Below, piece after piece: positions 1-8,122 of a DNA stretch of 12,229 bases (within the stretch, counting starts at the first letter, position 1; the number at the start of each line of letters is the position of its first letter). The position numbers were made by a program, and so were the translations under genes. This stretch comes from Solirubrobacterales bacterium (lineage in GTDB: Bacteria > Actinomycetota > Thermoleophilia > Solirubrobacterales > Solirubrobacteraceae), in the NCBI GenBank assembly GCA_003157595.1, contig PMKB01000011.1, forward strand, positions 1-12,229. Reading direction: 5' to 3'. Below the pieces are notes generated by a model. The model ran no database searches. It was given only the letters and a program-made list of their open reading frames with translations, and was not told the DNA's origin.

Positions 1-56
1 GTCGCGTCCACGTGGTGCACGGTCGGAGTTCGGCGCGCACAAACGCGAATCTTGGG

Positions 57-956
57 ATGCCGATGGTCAGCGTATTGATATGCACTCGTAATCGAGCGAG
101 CCGCCTTCGCCAATCGCTCGCCACCGTCGGCAATGCCGTGCAAGGGTGGGATGGGCAGATCGAGGTAGTCGTAATCGACAACGGTTCGGAGGACGTAACT
201 CCGGACCTCCTGGCCGAGCTGTCTGCCCGCCATGACTATTTGCGCATGGTTTACGATCTGCGGCCCGGAAAATCAGGGGCACTAAACAGGGCACTGATGC
301 AGCTACAAGGGCAAGTGGTCCTTTTCACGGACGACGATGTTCATGTTCCACGATCATGGATTCACGACATGGCGGCGCCCATTCTGGACGGGCAATGTGA
401 TGCGGTCGCCGGAAGGGTGGTGTTGGCCAACGACCTCGCGAGGTCATGGCTTACGCCAAAGCTGCGTGAGGTCCTTGCGGAGTTGACTGATGTAAGTGGA
501 GATTTGCCGGGGATGGTCGGAGCCAATATGGCGGCTCGTGTAGGAGTAGCACGAAGCATCGGCTTCGACGAGTCCCTGGGTCCTGGAGCTAGGGGTTTTG
601 CCGACGATGTGCTCTTCAACCTGAGACTCAAGGACGGAGGATGGAAGATTCGGGGCTGCGACGGCCCTCCAGTCGAACACCACCTTGATCCGAGCCGGCT
701 CACCAGGGCAGCGATGCTTGATCTTGCGGTAGGCAACGGCAAGAGCCACGCCTATGTCTGGCATCACTGGCTACACACAGATCTCGACCTACTCCGTGTG
801 CGCAAATGGCGCGCCGATCTGCGGGTGGCGGGCTACAGGCTGGCCAACTCGCCTAAAGAAGATGCCATCGCGGAGCGCGAATACGACCTTGCCTATTCTG
901 CAGCGTTTCTCGCGGCGCTGATCGCGGAGAAGGACACCGTGCCGCATTACGTCTAG
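57..956 (+). CDS. GT2-family glycosyltransferase
   Basis: Inverting (GT-A fold) family 2 glycosyltransferase, about 299 aa, expected to move a sugar from a nucleotide-sugar to a glycan acceptor at the inner face of the membrane. Visible marks are an N-terminal VSVLICTRNR strand, VVVIDNGSED (first nucleotide-binding Asp), and TDDDV with the metal-binding D92-D94. A late acidic segment, GARGFADDV, occupies the place of the usual ED catalytic motif. There is no clear transmembrane segment. ATG 57 is chosen because the family normally begins a few residues before the VSV strand. The frame is open to the left edge, so GTG 12 or an upstream start outside the window cannot be excluded, and ATG 63 is also possible. 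Its stop is 42 bp from the end of the convergent GT4 gene. Base composition looks a little less GC-rich than its neighbours. Donor and acceptor cannot be told from sequence. Confidence 0.85.
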   Translation: MPMVSVLICTRNRASRLRQSLATVGNAVQGWDGQIEVVVIDNGSEDVTPDLLAELSARHDYLRMVYDLRPGKSGALNRALMQLQGQVVLFTDDDVHVPRSWIHDMAAPILDGQCDAVAGRVVLANDLARSWLTPKLREVLAELTDVSGDLPGMVGANMAARVGVARSIGFDESLGPGARGFADDVLFNLRLKDGGWKIRGCDGPPVEHHLDPSRLTRAAMLDLAVGNGKSHAYVWHHWLHTDLDLLRVRKWRADLRVAGYRLANSPKEDAIAEREYDLAYSAAFLAALIAEKDTVPHYV

Positions 957-998
957 ATCACCGATGGGTTCAGGTGTCGTGAGCCGCTGGGCCGTCGC

Positions 999-2141
999 TC
1001 AGGGTGTTACGTGGGAGTAAAGCTCTCGGTAGCGGTGCGCGACCTCAGCCCAAGCGAAGTCGACAGCACGGGTGCGCCCGGCGAGTCCGATGCGCTTGGC
1101 TAGGAGCTCATCGGTGAGAAGGGACTGGATCGCCGTCGCAAGCGCACCAGTGTCGTACGGATCGGCCACGATTCCATCGACGCCGTCGCGAACGATTTCC
1201 GTAGCTCCGCCGTGGTTCGAGACGATCGTCGGGCATCCTGCCCGAAGTGCCTCGATGACGACGATGCCAAACGGTTCAACTCGCGAGGGTAGGACGAAGA
1301 CGGCTGCAGCGTCCAGCGCCCAGGCGACTTGGCCTCGGGAGAGCGTCCCGGGGAACGCCACGCGGTCGGCCAGACCGGCAGATGCGGCCGCGGCTACGAG
1401 CTGGTCGCGCGCCGGCCCGTTTCCGCCGATCACGAGACCGAGGTCCGGATGCAGAGGCGCGATCCGCTCGAAGGCCTTAAGGAGCAGATCAAAGCCCTTC
1501 TTCTCCACGACGCGGCCGACCCCGAGTACGAAGCGCTCGAAGGGCAGACTGAGCGGCTCCGCAGCGGCGCCCTCGTTGAGTTCGACACCGTTTGGGATTA
1601 CGCGACCCCGTCCCGGTGCGAGACCGAAGCGTCGCTCGGCGTCTTGGAGGACGAAGCGCGAGCAAGCAGTGACCGCCGCGGCTTTGCGGCCCGCGCGCCT
1701 TAGCGCGAGGCGCAGCGCGAGCGAGCGGTCGTAGATGTCGGTGTCGTCCATCACCGTTTCGCCTTGGAGCGTCACTACGAGCGGTACCCGAAGGTGATTC
1801 GCGAGCGGCGTCGCGTAAGCTCCGTTCGCGCTAAAGCACTGGACGTGGATGACGTCTGGACGGAATTCCTCCGCGGCGGCTACGAGTTTCGCCAACGCTC
1901 GTCTCGAGTCCCAAGGGAAGCTCAGCAGTGCGCGCGCCGACATCCGCGGCATGGGCAACAGAAAGCGCCGGACTCGCACGCGGTCCAGTTCCTGATCCTC
2001 CGGTAGCGCTGGCGGATGCCGGATCGTCCAGACTTCGACGTCGTCACCGGAGTCCAGGAGCCGACACGCGAGCCGTGAGGTCAATTCCTCGACGCCGCCG
2101 ACGGCCGGCGCGTAAGCACTGGGAAGAAGCGCGATCCGCAT
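999..2141 (-). CDS. GT4-family glycosyltransferase
   Basis: Retaining GT-B glycosyltransferase of family 4, 380 aa, the normal length for the family. The N-terminal acceptor domain opens with MRIALLPSAYAPAVGGVEEL, which contains the glycine loop. The donor domain has GVGRVVEKKG (R210 and K215 contact the nucleotide-sugar diphosphate), LVIGGNGP, and the E-x7-E motif at E289/E297 in EPFGIVVIE. The ATG at 2141 is preferred over the longer open frame up to 2243. It places Met directly at the first Rossmann strand, and a GAGGG lies just upstream, although the spacing is short. It is divergent from the next GT4 gene across 185 bp and convergent with the GT2 gene. A role in cell-surface glycan assembly is inferred from the neighbours. 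The exact sugar cannot be assigned. Confidence 0.88.
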   Translation of the reverse strand: MRIALLPSAYAPAVGGVEELTSRLACRLLDSGDDVEVWTIRHPPALPEDQELDRVRVRRFLLPMPRMSARALLSFPWDSRRALAKLVAAAEEFRPDVIHVQCFSANGAYATPLANHLRVPLVVTLQGETVMDDTDIYDRSLALRLALRRAGRKAAAVTACSRFVLQDAERRFGLAPGRGRVIPNGVELNEGAAAEPLSLPFERFVLGVGRVVEKKGFDLLLKAFERIAPLHPDLGLVIGGNGPARDQLVAAAASAGLADRVAFPGTLSRGQVAWALDAAAVFVLPSRVEPFGIVVIEALRAGCPTIVSNHGGATEIVRDGVDGIVADPYDTGALATAIQSLLTDELLAKRIGLAGRTRAVDFAWAEVAHRYRELYSHVTP

Positions 2142-2326
2142 GCCCTCACGTTCGCATATCTCGTCGTTCACCGTTGTTGCGCCGCGTGACGTCAATCGTG
2201 GCCTGTCGCACGGGTCGAGCGAGCGGGTCCGCCGCGGCGGCACGCTGCCGTTGCAGGCGTCGGTACCTGTCGCTGGGTCGACGCGACGCGTATCTTGTGT
2301 AGTCGAGTGCAGGCCTCTTGGCGGAG
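2142..2326. promoter_or_regulatory. Divergent intergenic region between two GT4 genes
   Basis: These 185 bp separate two divergently read glycosyltransferase genes and must hold promoters for one or both. Visible elements are a perfect 8-bp palindrome TGACGTCA (2187-2194), a perfect 12-bp GC palindrome CCGCCGCGGCGG (2229-2240), and a TATCTT (2291-2296) placed to serve as a -10 box for the plus-strand gene. No convincing -35 box is seen at the right distance. The palindromes could be regulator sites or chance in GC-rich DNA. Confidence 0.3.
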
Positions 2327-3625
2327 ATGACGATCCGGGTTCTACGTGTCTATCACGGTGCGAGAGACCTTCAACATCGCGCGCGCGAGCGTGCGCTTGT
2401 TTCCGCTGGTGTTGACGTCACGCTCGCGGCGCCCAGTCAGTGGCCCGACGCGGGAGGCGAGCGGGTGCTTTCGCCGGGCCCGTTCTCTCTCGTAGAGCTT
2501 CCCGTCCGGCGGGCTGGCGATGTGAATCGGCACGTCCACCTGGACGAGGCGTCGGTGCGGCGGCTGATCGCCGACACTCAGCCGGACGTGCTCGACATTC
2601 ACGAAGAGCCGTTCAGCGCCGTTGCGCGGCAGTGGCTCGGCGCGGCAGCCGGGGCTTTGCCCGTCGTGATGTACGCAGCCCAGAACATCGACAAGCGCTA
2701 CCCGCCCCCGTTCTCACACTACGAGCACGCCGCTTACCAGCGCGTCGACGCCTTTTATCCATGCAGCCACCAAGCGGCCTCCGTGCTCCGAGGCAAGGGA
2801 TTCGGCGGAGTAATCGAGGTGTTGCCGCTCGGCTACGACGACGCCGTCTATGAGCCCGGGACACAGTCCCTGGACGCCGAGGAAATCGTGCTCATGCTTG
2901 TCGGGCGGCTCGTTCCGGAGAAGGGAGTGGACCACGCAATACGCGTCCTCGCGCGAGTGAACGCTGATCGGCCGGCACGTCTCGTGGTCTGCGGCGAGGG
3001 GCCGGAAGCCGTGTTGGCCCGAAGGGTGGCGTCGGCTTTGGGTGTCGCGGATCGCGTCGACTTCACTGGTTGGCTGACAGGCCCGGATCTTGCGTCGGCC
3101 TACAAGGCGGCGCACGTCGTGCTGATACCCAGTCGTGCGACCCAAACATGGGTGGAGCAGTTCGGCCGTGTCATCGTCGAGGCTCAGGCTAGCGGTGCCG
3201 TCGTCGCGGGCTACGCTTGCGGCGCGATCCCGGAGGTCGCCGGCGATGCGGCGCTGGTTGTCCCGATTGGTGATCTGGACCGCTTGGTCGAAGGTGTCGT
3301 GCGCATCGTTTCGAATCGTGAGGATTTTGACCGTCGCCGCGACGCCGGGCGGCGCCTCGCGGCGACCCGCACCTGGCACGCCGTCGCTGTCCGCCAAGCG
3401 GCTCTCTATCAGACTGTGCTTGGTCACCGGCGCGCTCGGCTGGAGCGACGGGGGTCGCCGAGGCGGCGACGAGCCGCTGCTCGAGCCGAGTTCGGACCGA
3501 CTGCGCCTACCTCAGGCGGAGACCGGCCGTTTGCACTTCCCGTCCTGCGTAATGGGGGCGGCGTCGCGCGGGCCCTCGCGACCGCCATCGATGCCGCGGC
3601 CGAGCTTGCGTCGCGGCGGCCATAG
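2327..3625 (+). CDS. GT4-family glycosyltransferase with Arg-rich C-terminal tail
   Basis: Retaining GT-B glycosyltransferase, 432 aa from ATG 2327. The donor domain shows LVGRLVPEKG (R194, K199), VVCGEGPE, and E277/E285 in EQFGRVIVE, the family E-x7-E motif. GAIPEVAGDAALVVPIGD is the usual loop after it. The N-terminal domain opens with IRVLRVYHG and contains DVLDIHEEPF. It resembles the WcaC-like glycosyltransferases whose acceptor domain carries a 'HEEP' element. The GT core ends near residue 365. The last 65 residues are an Arg/Ala-rich, low-complexity tail without recognisable domain, longer than usual for the family. TTG 2318 would add three residues. Neither start has a well-spaced ribosome site. 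A cytoplasmic enzyme of surface glycan synthesis is inferred. Confidence 0.85.
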   Translation: MTIRVLRVYHGARDLQHRARERALVSAGVDVTLAAPSQWPDAGGERVLSPGPFSLVELPVRRAGDVNRHVHLDEASVRRLIADTQPDVLDIHEEPFSAVARQWLGAAAGALPVVMYAAQNIDKRYPPPFSHYEHAAYQRVDAFYPCSHQAASVLRGKGFGGVIEVLPLGYDDAVYEPGTQSLDAEEIVLMLVGRLVPEKGVDHAIRVLARVNADRPARLVVCGEGPEAVLARRVASALGVADRVDFTGWLTGPDLASAYKAAHVVLIPSRATQTWVEQFGRVIVEAQASGAVVAGYACGAIPEVAGDAALVVPIGDLDRLVEGVVRIVSNREDFDRRRDAGRRLAATRTWHAVAVRQAALYQTVLGHRRARLERRGSPRRRRAAARAEFGPTAPTSGGDRPFALPVLRNGGGVARALATAIDAAAELASRRP

Positions 3626-3879
3626 GTTCCGTACGGACGGTCTTTTCACGGCGCGTCAAGGCCAAGGCGGACCTCGGCTGAACGACCAGCCGCACGTCGT
3701 GGGCACGTTCAGCCATCACAAGTTGCTTGCGTGCGCGCGCCCACCGCGCGATGGAACCCCACACGCAGTCGCTCGCGCATGTCAGTGAGGTGCTAGAAAG
3801 CCATCATGGAGCCACGGCCGAGATGCGCGATCCCGGCCTCACTTGTCCGCGGGCGTGGCCGCATCGTCGATCGGCGACG
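3626..3879 (+). other. Intergenic stretch between GT4 and acyltransferase genes
   Basis: This stretch of about 250 bp holds no gene I can support. Just after the GT4 stop lies the palindrome TCCGTACGGA (3628-3637). Read as CCGT-ACGG-ACGG it makes only a 4-bp stem followed by TCTTTT, so it is at best a weak terminator. The acyltransferase frame is open back to 3727 with possible starts at 3727 and 3823. That part encodes no conserved-looking sequence, so it is treated as leader DNA. Confidence 0.3.
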
Positions 3880-4461
3880 ATGATCCTGCACCGAGTCCAG
3901 ACGCGTCTGCGTCGCACTAAGGCGGCTCTTCGGGCGTCTTGGTGGCGCCTGATCCATCGCGGCGTCGAGGCCGGTACGGGCGTGCAGGTCGGCGCCGGCT
4001 GTCGCCTCATCCTCGAGCCAAAGTCTCGCCTGGTTCTTGGTGCGCGCTGTCAGGTCGACGACGCCACGACGATCGCGGTCTACGGCTCCGGCGTGATCGA
4101 CCTCGGGGCCGGAGCGTTTGTTGGACACCATTGCACGCTTGCCGCACGAACTTCGATCGAGATCGGCCCAGGCACGCATCTGGCGGAGCTAGTCTCGGTC
4201 CGCGACCACGACCACACCGTCGGGGTGCCGCCAACGTCTGGTGAGATGACTGTGCATCCGGTCGTGATTGGAGCCGATGTTTGGATCGGCTCCAAGGTGA
4301 CTGTGCTCGCCGGTGCGCGGATCGGCGATGGTGCGGTGGTGGGCGCAAATGCGGTTGTGCGAGGCGAACTGCCGGCGCGCTCGGTGTGCGTAGGCGTGCC
4401 GGCTCGAGTCGTCCGACTTCTCGATTTCCCAGGTGAGCTCGAGAGCGAGCGCTCGGTCTGA
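3880..4461 (+). CDS. Hexapeptide-repeat (LbH) O-acyltransferase
   Basis: Left-handed parallel beta-helix acyltransferase of the WbbJ/maltose-acetyltransferase type, 193 aa from ATG 3880. It probably transfers an acetyl group from acetyl-CoA to a sugar hydroxyl. Isoleucine/valine-patch hexapeptide repeats run from about residue 35 to 165. The catalytic His lies in the loop VRDHDHTVG (H110/H112). The C-terminal coil VVIGADVWIGSKVTVLAGARI, with IGDGAVVGANAVV and VGVPARVVR after it, is diagnostic. An N-terminal amphipathic Arg/Trp-rich stretch (residues 5-27) precedes the helix. The open frame starts at 3727, but the extra 51 residues look non-coding. ATG 3823 is the other option. No good ribosome site decides it. 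It follows the GT4 gene on the same strand and probably decorates the same glycan. Confidence 0.88.
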   Translation: MILHRVQTRLRRTKAALRASWWRLIHRGVEAGTGVQVGAGCRLILEPKSRLVLGARCQVDDATTIAVYGSGVIDLGAGAFVGHHCTLAARTSIEIGPGTHLAELVSVRDHDHTVGVPPTSGEMTVHPVVIGADVWIGSKVTVLAGARIGDGAVVGANAVVRGELPARSVCVGVPARVVRLLDFPGELESERSV

Positions 4462-4502
4462 CACAACCTGGTTCGCCCATCGGTTCTGGGCCGCCCAAAC
4501 CT

Positions 4503-4527
4503 GCGGCGGACCCTCAGCGTCCGCCGC
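4503..4527. terminator. Perfect 9-bp hairpin between convergent genes
   Basis: GCGGCGGAC (4503-4511) and GTCCGCCGC (4519-4527) are exact reverse complements around a 7-nt loop. They sit in the 101-bp gap where the acyltransferase and the GT4 genes converge. A bidirectional terminator is the simplest reading. There is no T-tract, which is common for GC-rich hairpins in actinobacteria. Confidence 0.55.
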
Positions 4528-4562
4528 CTGAGCTGTCTCCAGTCGTCGTTACGCGTCGCGTT

Positions 4563-5756
4563 TCAACGCCGAAGGACTTCCTCATAGAGCGCCATCACGC
4601 TAGACGCGGAGGCCCGCGGCGAGAACTGTTCGGCTCGGGTGCGACCGTTGTTGCGCAAGCGCTCGCGGAGGTCTTCGTCTCGGCGAACCCGCTGCATGGC
4701 GTCGGCGAGGGCCACGACATCACCGGCGGGATACAGAAGCCCATCCACGCCGTCGGTGATGATCTCACTCGGGCCGCCACCAGCACAGGCGATGACAGGC
4801 ACACCGGCGAGCATCGCTTCGACGATCACCTGCCCGAATGGTTCGGGCGTGACAGAAGCGTGCACGAGCATGTTCATGCGGGCCAACTCGGCCCACACAT
4901 CCTCTCGAAAGCCGGCGAACTCGACACGATCGGCGATCGCGAGCGCTCCTGCTAGCTGATGTAGTGCGTCCCCGAACCTCACCTCGTCCTCGCCGAACAT
5001 CGCGCTGCCGACGATCAGTGCGCCCTCTTCACCGGCGCCGAAGGCCCGCGTGAACGCTTTGAGGAACACGTCCTGCCCCTTCCACGGTGCGATACGCCCG
5101 ACCATGCCGACCACGAAGCGCCCGTCGCGAGCGGGGTACTGGCGGCCCGGTTGCCAGCTGACGGGATCGCGGACGAGCGAGTACACGACCCTTGTGTCTC
5201 CGCGCGTGCGCCAGAGCGTCGCCCTCGTAGCTTCCGAGTTGGCTATAACGCCTGCGGGGAGGGTGGCGATCAGCCCCCGGATCAAGAGGACGGCGGGACG
5301 CCTTAGGTAGTCGGACGCAATGCGGTCCCGCACGTGCCAAACGACTGGCACGCGAGCGAGACGGGCGGCGATGGACCCATAGATCCCGGACTTCAGGGTG
5401 TTCGTGTGGACCAGGTCCGGGTGGATCCCGCGCAGGCGACTCGCGAGGCGGACGACGTAGGTCGCTGTGTCTACGAACGCTGAAATCGGCAAGCGCCCAG
5501 GGCGCACGTGATCCTTGCGCATATTCCGTGTGCGCTCCCGCATCGCCAGCACCTCGACCGAGACGCCGGCCGCCCGCAGACGGTCGACCAGTGGGCCCTG
5601 CTCGGCCAGGATCACGTGGGCGTCGACTTCTTCGCCGACAGCGTCGATCAGCCGCAGCAGCGCGATCTCTCCGCCGGACAGCTGTGCGACATGCCCGAGG
5701 TACACCACGCGAATCTTGCGGCCGTCGCTCGCGGCTCGCCATGGCTTGCCCGTCAT
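4563..5756 (-). CDS. GT4-family glycosyltransferase
   Basis: Retaining GT-B glycosyltransferase, 397 aa. It opens with IRVVYLGHVAQLSGGEIALL, where SGGE is the glycine loop binding the acceptor side. It continues with DLVHTNTLKSGIYG and ANSEATRATL. The donor domain has GMVGRIAPWKGQ (R221, K226), and E305/E313 in EPFGQVIVE form the E-x7-E motif. GGPSEIITDGVDGLL follows as in the family. The frame is open to 6002, but those 82 residues are low-complexity and unlike any GT. ATG 5756 places the start 15 residues before the first strand and gives the normal length. No clear Shine-Dalgarno is visible. It is divergent from the nucleotidyltransferase gene. It could act in the glycan locus on its left or, less likely, on the lasso product. 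Confidence 0.87.
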   Translation of the reverse strand: MTGKPWRAASDGRKIRVVYLGHVAQLSGGEIALLRLIDAVGEEVDAHVILAEQGPLVDRLRAAGVSVEVLAMRERTRNMRKDHVRPGRLPISAFVDTATYVVRLASRLRGIHPDLVHTNTLKSGIYGSIAARLARVPVVWHVRDRIASDYLRRPAVLLIRGLIATLPAGVIANSEATRATLWRTRGDTRVVYSLVRDPVSWQPGRQYPARDGRFVVGMVGRIAPWKGQDVFLKAFTRAFGAGEEGALIVGSAMFGEDEVRFGDALHQLAGALAIADRVEFAGFREDVWAELARMNMLVHASVTPEPFGQVIVEAMLAGVPVIACAGGGPSEIITDGVDGLLYPAGDVVALADAMQRVRRDEDLRERLRNNGRTRAEQFSPRASASSVMALYEEVLRR

Positions 5757-6053
5757 CACGGGCAGCGTGACTGTAGGCCTCGGCCACCAGCTAACAGGCT
5801 GAATACGCCGGCAGCTGTCCCGCGTCCAGGGACCCGAGCCGGCGTCCCCTGCCAGAGTCTTCCGCGCGGTTCGCATCGCGCCGTGGGATGCGCAGAACGC
5901 ATGGAGCGTTATGCAGGATACGCCCGGATCGGGCGTATCGGCTGGCCGCCTCGTCCGCAGTTTCATCGGTGGCGCTGACCGGCGGGTTGAGGCGGTCTGC
6001 ACCGTCGGTCATCATGAGACGATGACAATCGATCTAAGCGGGTTGCCGCTCGC
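5757..6053. promoter_or_regulatory. Divergent regulatory region with a 23-bp inverted repeat
   Basis: The 297 bp between the divergent GT4 and nucleotidyltransferase genes contain no supported gene. They contain a cluster of inverted repeats. The clearest is GATACGCCCG (5917-5926) and CGGGCGTATC (5930-5939), a perfect 10-bp repeat around three bases. Shorter overlapping ones are ATGCG/CGCAT (5888-5902) and AACGC/GCGTT (5896-5910). The 23-bp element looks like an operator for a dimeric regulator or a short strong hairpin. It is about 115 bp upstream of the nucleotidyltransferase start. No clear -10/-35 pair was found. Confidence 0.45.
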
Positions 6054-7022
6054 GTGGCACGAGAGCAAACGGACGACGTGAACGCCGAGGGCCTGACGCC
6101 GACACTCCGCCTTTGGGTGGCGCACAATCTTATGGTGGATCAGGTCACGGCGGAGGTCGCCGGCGCTCTCGCGGCCGACGGCGTTGGGTCGGTAGTGCTG
6201 AAGGGGCCGGTGCTCGCCGACTGGCTCTATCCAGGCGAGGTGCGCCCCTACGGGGACTCGGATCTGCTGATCTCGCCCGGCGATTGGCGTGCGGCACTCG
6301 ACGTGCTCGGGCGGCTCGGTTTCAGCGAGTTTGTCCACCCGACAACTCACCCGCCGATCGAGTCCACGGCTGCGACCGAGTTCCTTAGAGGTGAACAGAA
6401 CGTTGACCTGCATCGCACTCTGCACGGGCTTGATGGAAGCCCCGACCTGGTCGCCTCTACTCTGATGGCCACCTCCGAGCGCCAGGTCATCGGCGGCTCC
6501 GAGTTGCGCGTCTCGGGTCGGGCTGCATTGCTCCTCAATGTGGGGCTACACGCTGCGCACCATTTCGGCGAGGACAAGCCGGTCGAGGATCTCCGACGCG
6601 CGATCCAGAGAGCCGACGAGCGACTGTGGTGGCAGGCGCTCGAGCAAGCGCGGGCGTTTGACGGCGTACCGGCTTTCGCGAGTGGATTGCGACGGTTGCC
6701 AGAGGGTGTCGAGCTCGCTCACCGCCTCGGGATCGAGAACGTGCGAGCAACGCGATACGAACTGCGCCGGCAGCACATCCAGACGGCCGAAGGAATCGAC
6801 GTACTGCTCTCGACGAAACTCGGGCACAGCGAGCGGATTGCGATCATCGCCCGAGAGTTCTTCCCCGCGCCGCGTTTCATGCGATCGTGGACGCCGCTCG
6901 CGCGCCGCGGGCTTATAGGACTCGCCGCGGCCTACGTGTGGCGTGCGATCTGGCTGCTTCTCAACGCGCCGCGCGGCATGTTCGCCCGGTGGCGGGTGCG
7001 CAGGGCCAGCTCAGGTCGATGA
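6054..7022 (+). CDS. Nucleotidyltransferase family protein (NTP_transf_5 type), lasso-associated
   Basis: A 322-aa protein of the 'uncharacterised nucleotidyltransferase' family (Pol-beta-like fold). VVLKGPVLADWLY (K50-G51) is followed by VRPYGDSDLLI. D68 and D70 are the paired metal-binding acids, and VDLHRTL (117-121) supplies the likely third Asp. A later His/Asp helix segment, HAAHHFGEDKPVEDLRRAI, is also typical. In the pseudomycoidin lasso cluster a protein of this kind (PsmN) sits beside the tail kinase and is linked to adding hexoses to the phosphorylated tail. Here its stop overlaps the kinase start (ATGA), so the two are translationally coupled. The start is GTG 6054, and GTG 6078 is also possible. 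Specific substrate is inference. The family is also common in polysaccharide loci, so a glycan role remains possible. Confidence 0.8.
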   Translation: MAREQTDDVNAEGLTPTLRLWVAHNLMVDQVTAEVAGALAADGVGSVVLKGPVLADWLYPGEVRPYGDSDLLISPGDWRAALDVLGRLGFSEFVHPTTHPPIESTAATEFLRGEQNVDLHRTLHGLDGSPDLVASTLMATSERQVIGGSELRVSGRAALLLNVGLHAAHHFGEDKPVEDLRRAIQRADERLWWQALEQARAFDGVPAFASGLRRLPEGVELAHRLGIENVRATRYELRRQHIQTAEGIDVLLSTKLGHSERIAIIAREFFPAPRFMRSWTPLARRGLIGLAAAYVWRAIWLLLNAPRGMFARWRVRRASSGR

Positions 7023-8056
7023 GTTCGCCAGCGCGGCGGCCTCGGCATCGCGTGGCTCCGGCTCCCCAAGCTCGGACGCGCCGGGCGAAGGCCGCTGGCG
7101 ACGGCGTCGTCTACATGTTCGGGCTACGCGTCAGCGGTATGCCTGCACTACCGGGCTCGCCCAATCCACCTTTGGCGGATTCGGGCCGAACGGTGGCGTT
7201 GAGAGTTGTGGGAGAGGGCGCCATAGCTGAGCGCTGGCAAACCCGGCAGGCGCCTCGGATCGTCGAGAGGCGCACGCCGGACGGGGCGCTGGTCCTCGCC
7301 GTCGACCACGACCCTTTGATCGGCTTCCGCGTCGATGCGCCCGAGATCGGAGTCCACCTCGTAAGCGTTGATGGCACGGAGGTGTTCCTTCCCGAGCCTC
7401 GAGATCCCGACTGGTTCTGGCAGCGGCTGTTGTTCGCCCAGACCCTCCCCATCGCGGCGGCTCTCCAGGGCCTTGGACTCTTCCACGCGAGCGCGGTTCG
7501 GATCGGGGACCGTGCGGTGGGAGTGTCGGCGCCGTCTGGCACCGGGAAGAGCTCGACCGCGACCCATCTGATCGCCCAAGGCGCCGAGTTTTTCACCGAT
7601 GATGTGCTCGCGATGGAGGTGATTGATGAAGCCGTGATCGCCTTTGCGGGCCCGGGCTTCGCCAACATCGAAGAGCACGAGGTCCGCGCAGTCGAGCCAA
7701 GCCGGCGCGAGCGTCTAGGCCCCCTCTTGGGCGACAGCGACAAGCAGCATCTGCGACCGCCGCTCACGGAGACGAGCCTGCCGCTGATCGCCCTCTACCT
7801 ATTGGAGCGCGACGCCCAGTTCGGGGACATCGGTATAGAGAGCCTCGATGGGTCGGGAATCGCGACTCTCCTCGCGAGCGCCTTCATTCCGCACCTCGGC
7901 ACCGACGAGCGTCTCGCCGGGCATCTCGATCTTTGCGGACGGATGGCCACGGCAGGTCAGATCTACCGCATTCGGGCTCCACTGCGCGGCTCGGCCGCGG
8001 CTGTGGCGACGGCGCTCATGGCCCACACGCGGTTGCTGCTGGGCCATAGCAGCTAA
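7019..8056 (+). CDS. HprK-like P-loop kinase, probable lasso-peptide tail kinase
   Basis: A 345-aa protein related to the kinase domain of HPr kinase/phosphorylase, of the kind found in lasso clusters such as paeninodin (PadeK). There the enzyme phosphorylates the side chain of the C-terminal Ser of the precursor. Residues 31-45 (VYMFGLRVSGMPALP) match the usual first strand of these kinases. LFHASAVRI (H156) leads into the Walker A loop APSGTGKSS (K177, S178). FFTDDVLAME (D194, D195) fits the Walker B acids. GPGF at 211-214 and a C-terminal helix follow. ATG 7019 overlaps the TGA of the nucleotidyltransferase (ATGA), which argues for this start. The first 30 residues are Arg/Ala-rich, and ATG 7115 would remove them. 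It converges on the LuxR-type gene. Phosphorylation of the 8819-8989 peptide is inferred from family and context. Confidence 0.85.
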   Translation: MSSPARRPRHRVAPAPQARTRRAKAAGDGVVYMFGLRVSGMPALPGSPNPPLADSGRTVALRVVGEGAIAERWQTRQAPRIVERRTPDGALVLAVDHDPLIGFRVDAPEIGVHLVSVDGTEVFLPEPRDPDWFWQRLLFAQTLPIAAALQGLGLFHASAVRIGDRAVGVSAPSGTGKSSTATHLIAQGAEFFTDDVLAMEVIDEAVIAFAGPGFANIEEHEVRAVEPSRRERLGPLLGDSDKQHLRPPLTETSLPLIALYLLERDAQFGDIGIESLDGSGIATLLASAFIPHLGTDERLAGHLDLCGRMATAGQIYRIRAPLRGSAAAVATALMAHTRLLLGHSS

Positions 8057-8084
8057 CTTCCCAGCACCTCGCCGAGCGGTACTT

Positions 8085-8097
8085 CCAGACCTTCTGG
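8085..8097. terminator. Small hairpin between convergent genes (weak)
   Basis: CCAGA (8085-8089) and TCTGG (8093-8097) form a perfect 5-bp stem with a 3-nt loop in the 66-bp gap between the kinase and the regulator genes, which converge. It is short and has no T-tract. The position is the main argument. Confidence 0.25.
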
Positions 8098-8122
8098 TCG
8101 CCGGGGTGAACGTGTCCTGGCT

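Noticed and set aside
3135..3788. Plus-strand ORF of 217 aa overlapping the GT4 gene end, and minus-strand ORFs over the same area
   Set aside because: Arg/Ser/Ala-rich shadow frames of a clear GT4 gene, typical of GC-rich DNA.
5757..6015. N-terminal extension of the GT4 gene to 6002, and a separate small minus-strand ORF at 5791-6015
   Set aside because: Both read the inverted-repeat region, have low-complexity Arg/Pro/Ala-rich sequence, and lack ribosome sites. The GT fold is complete from 5756.
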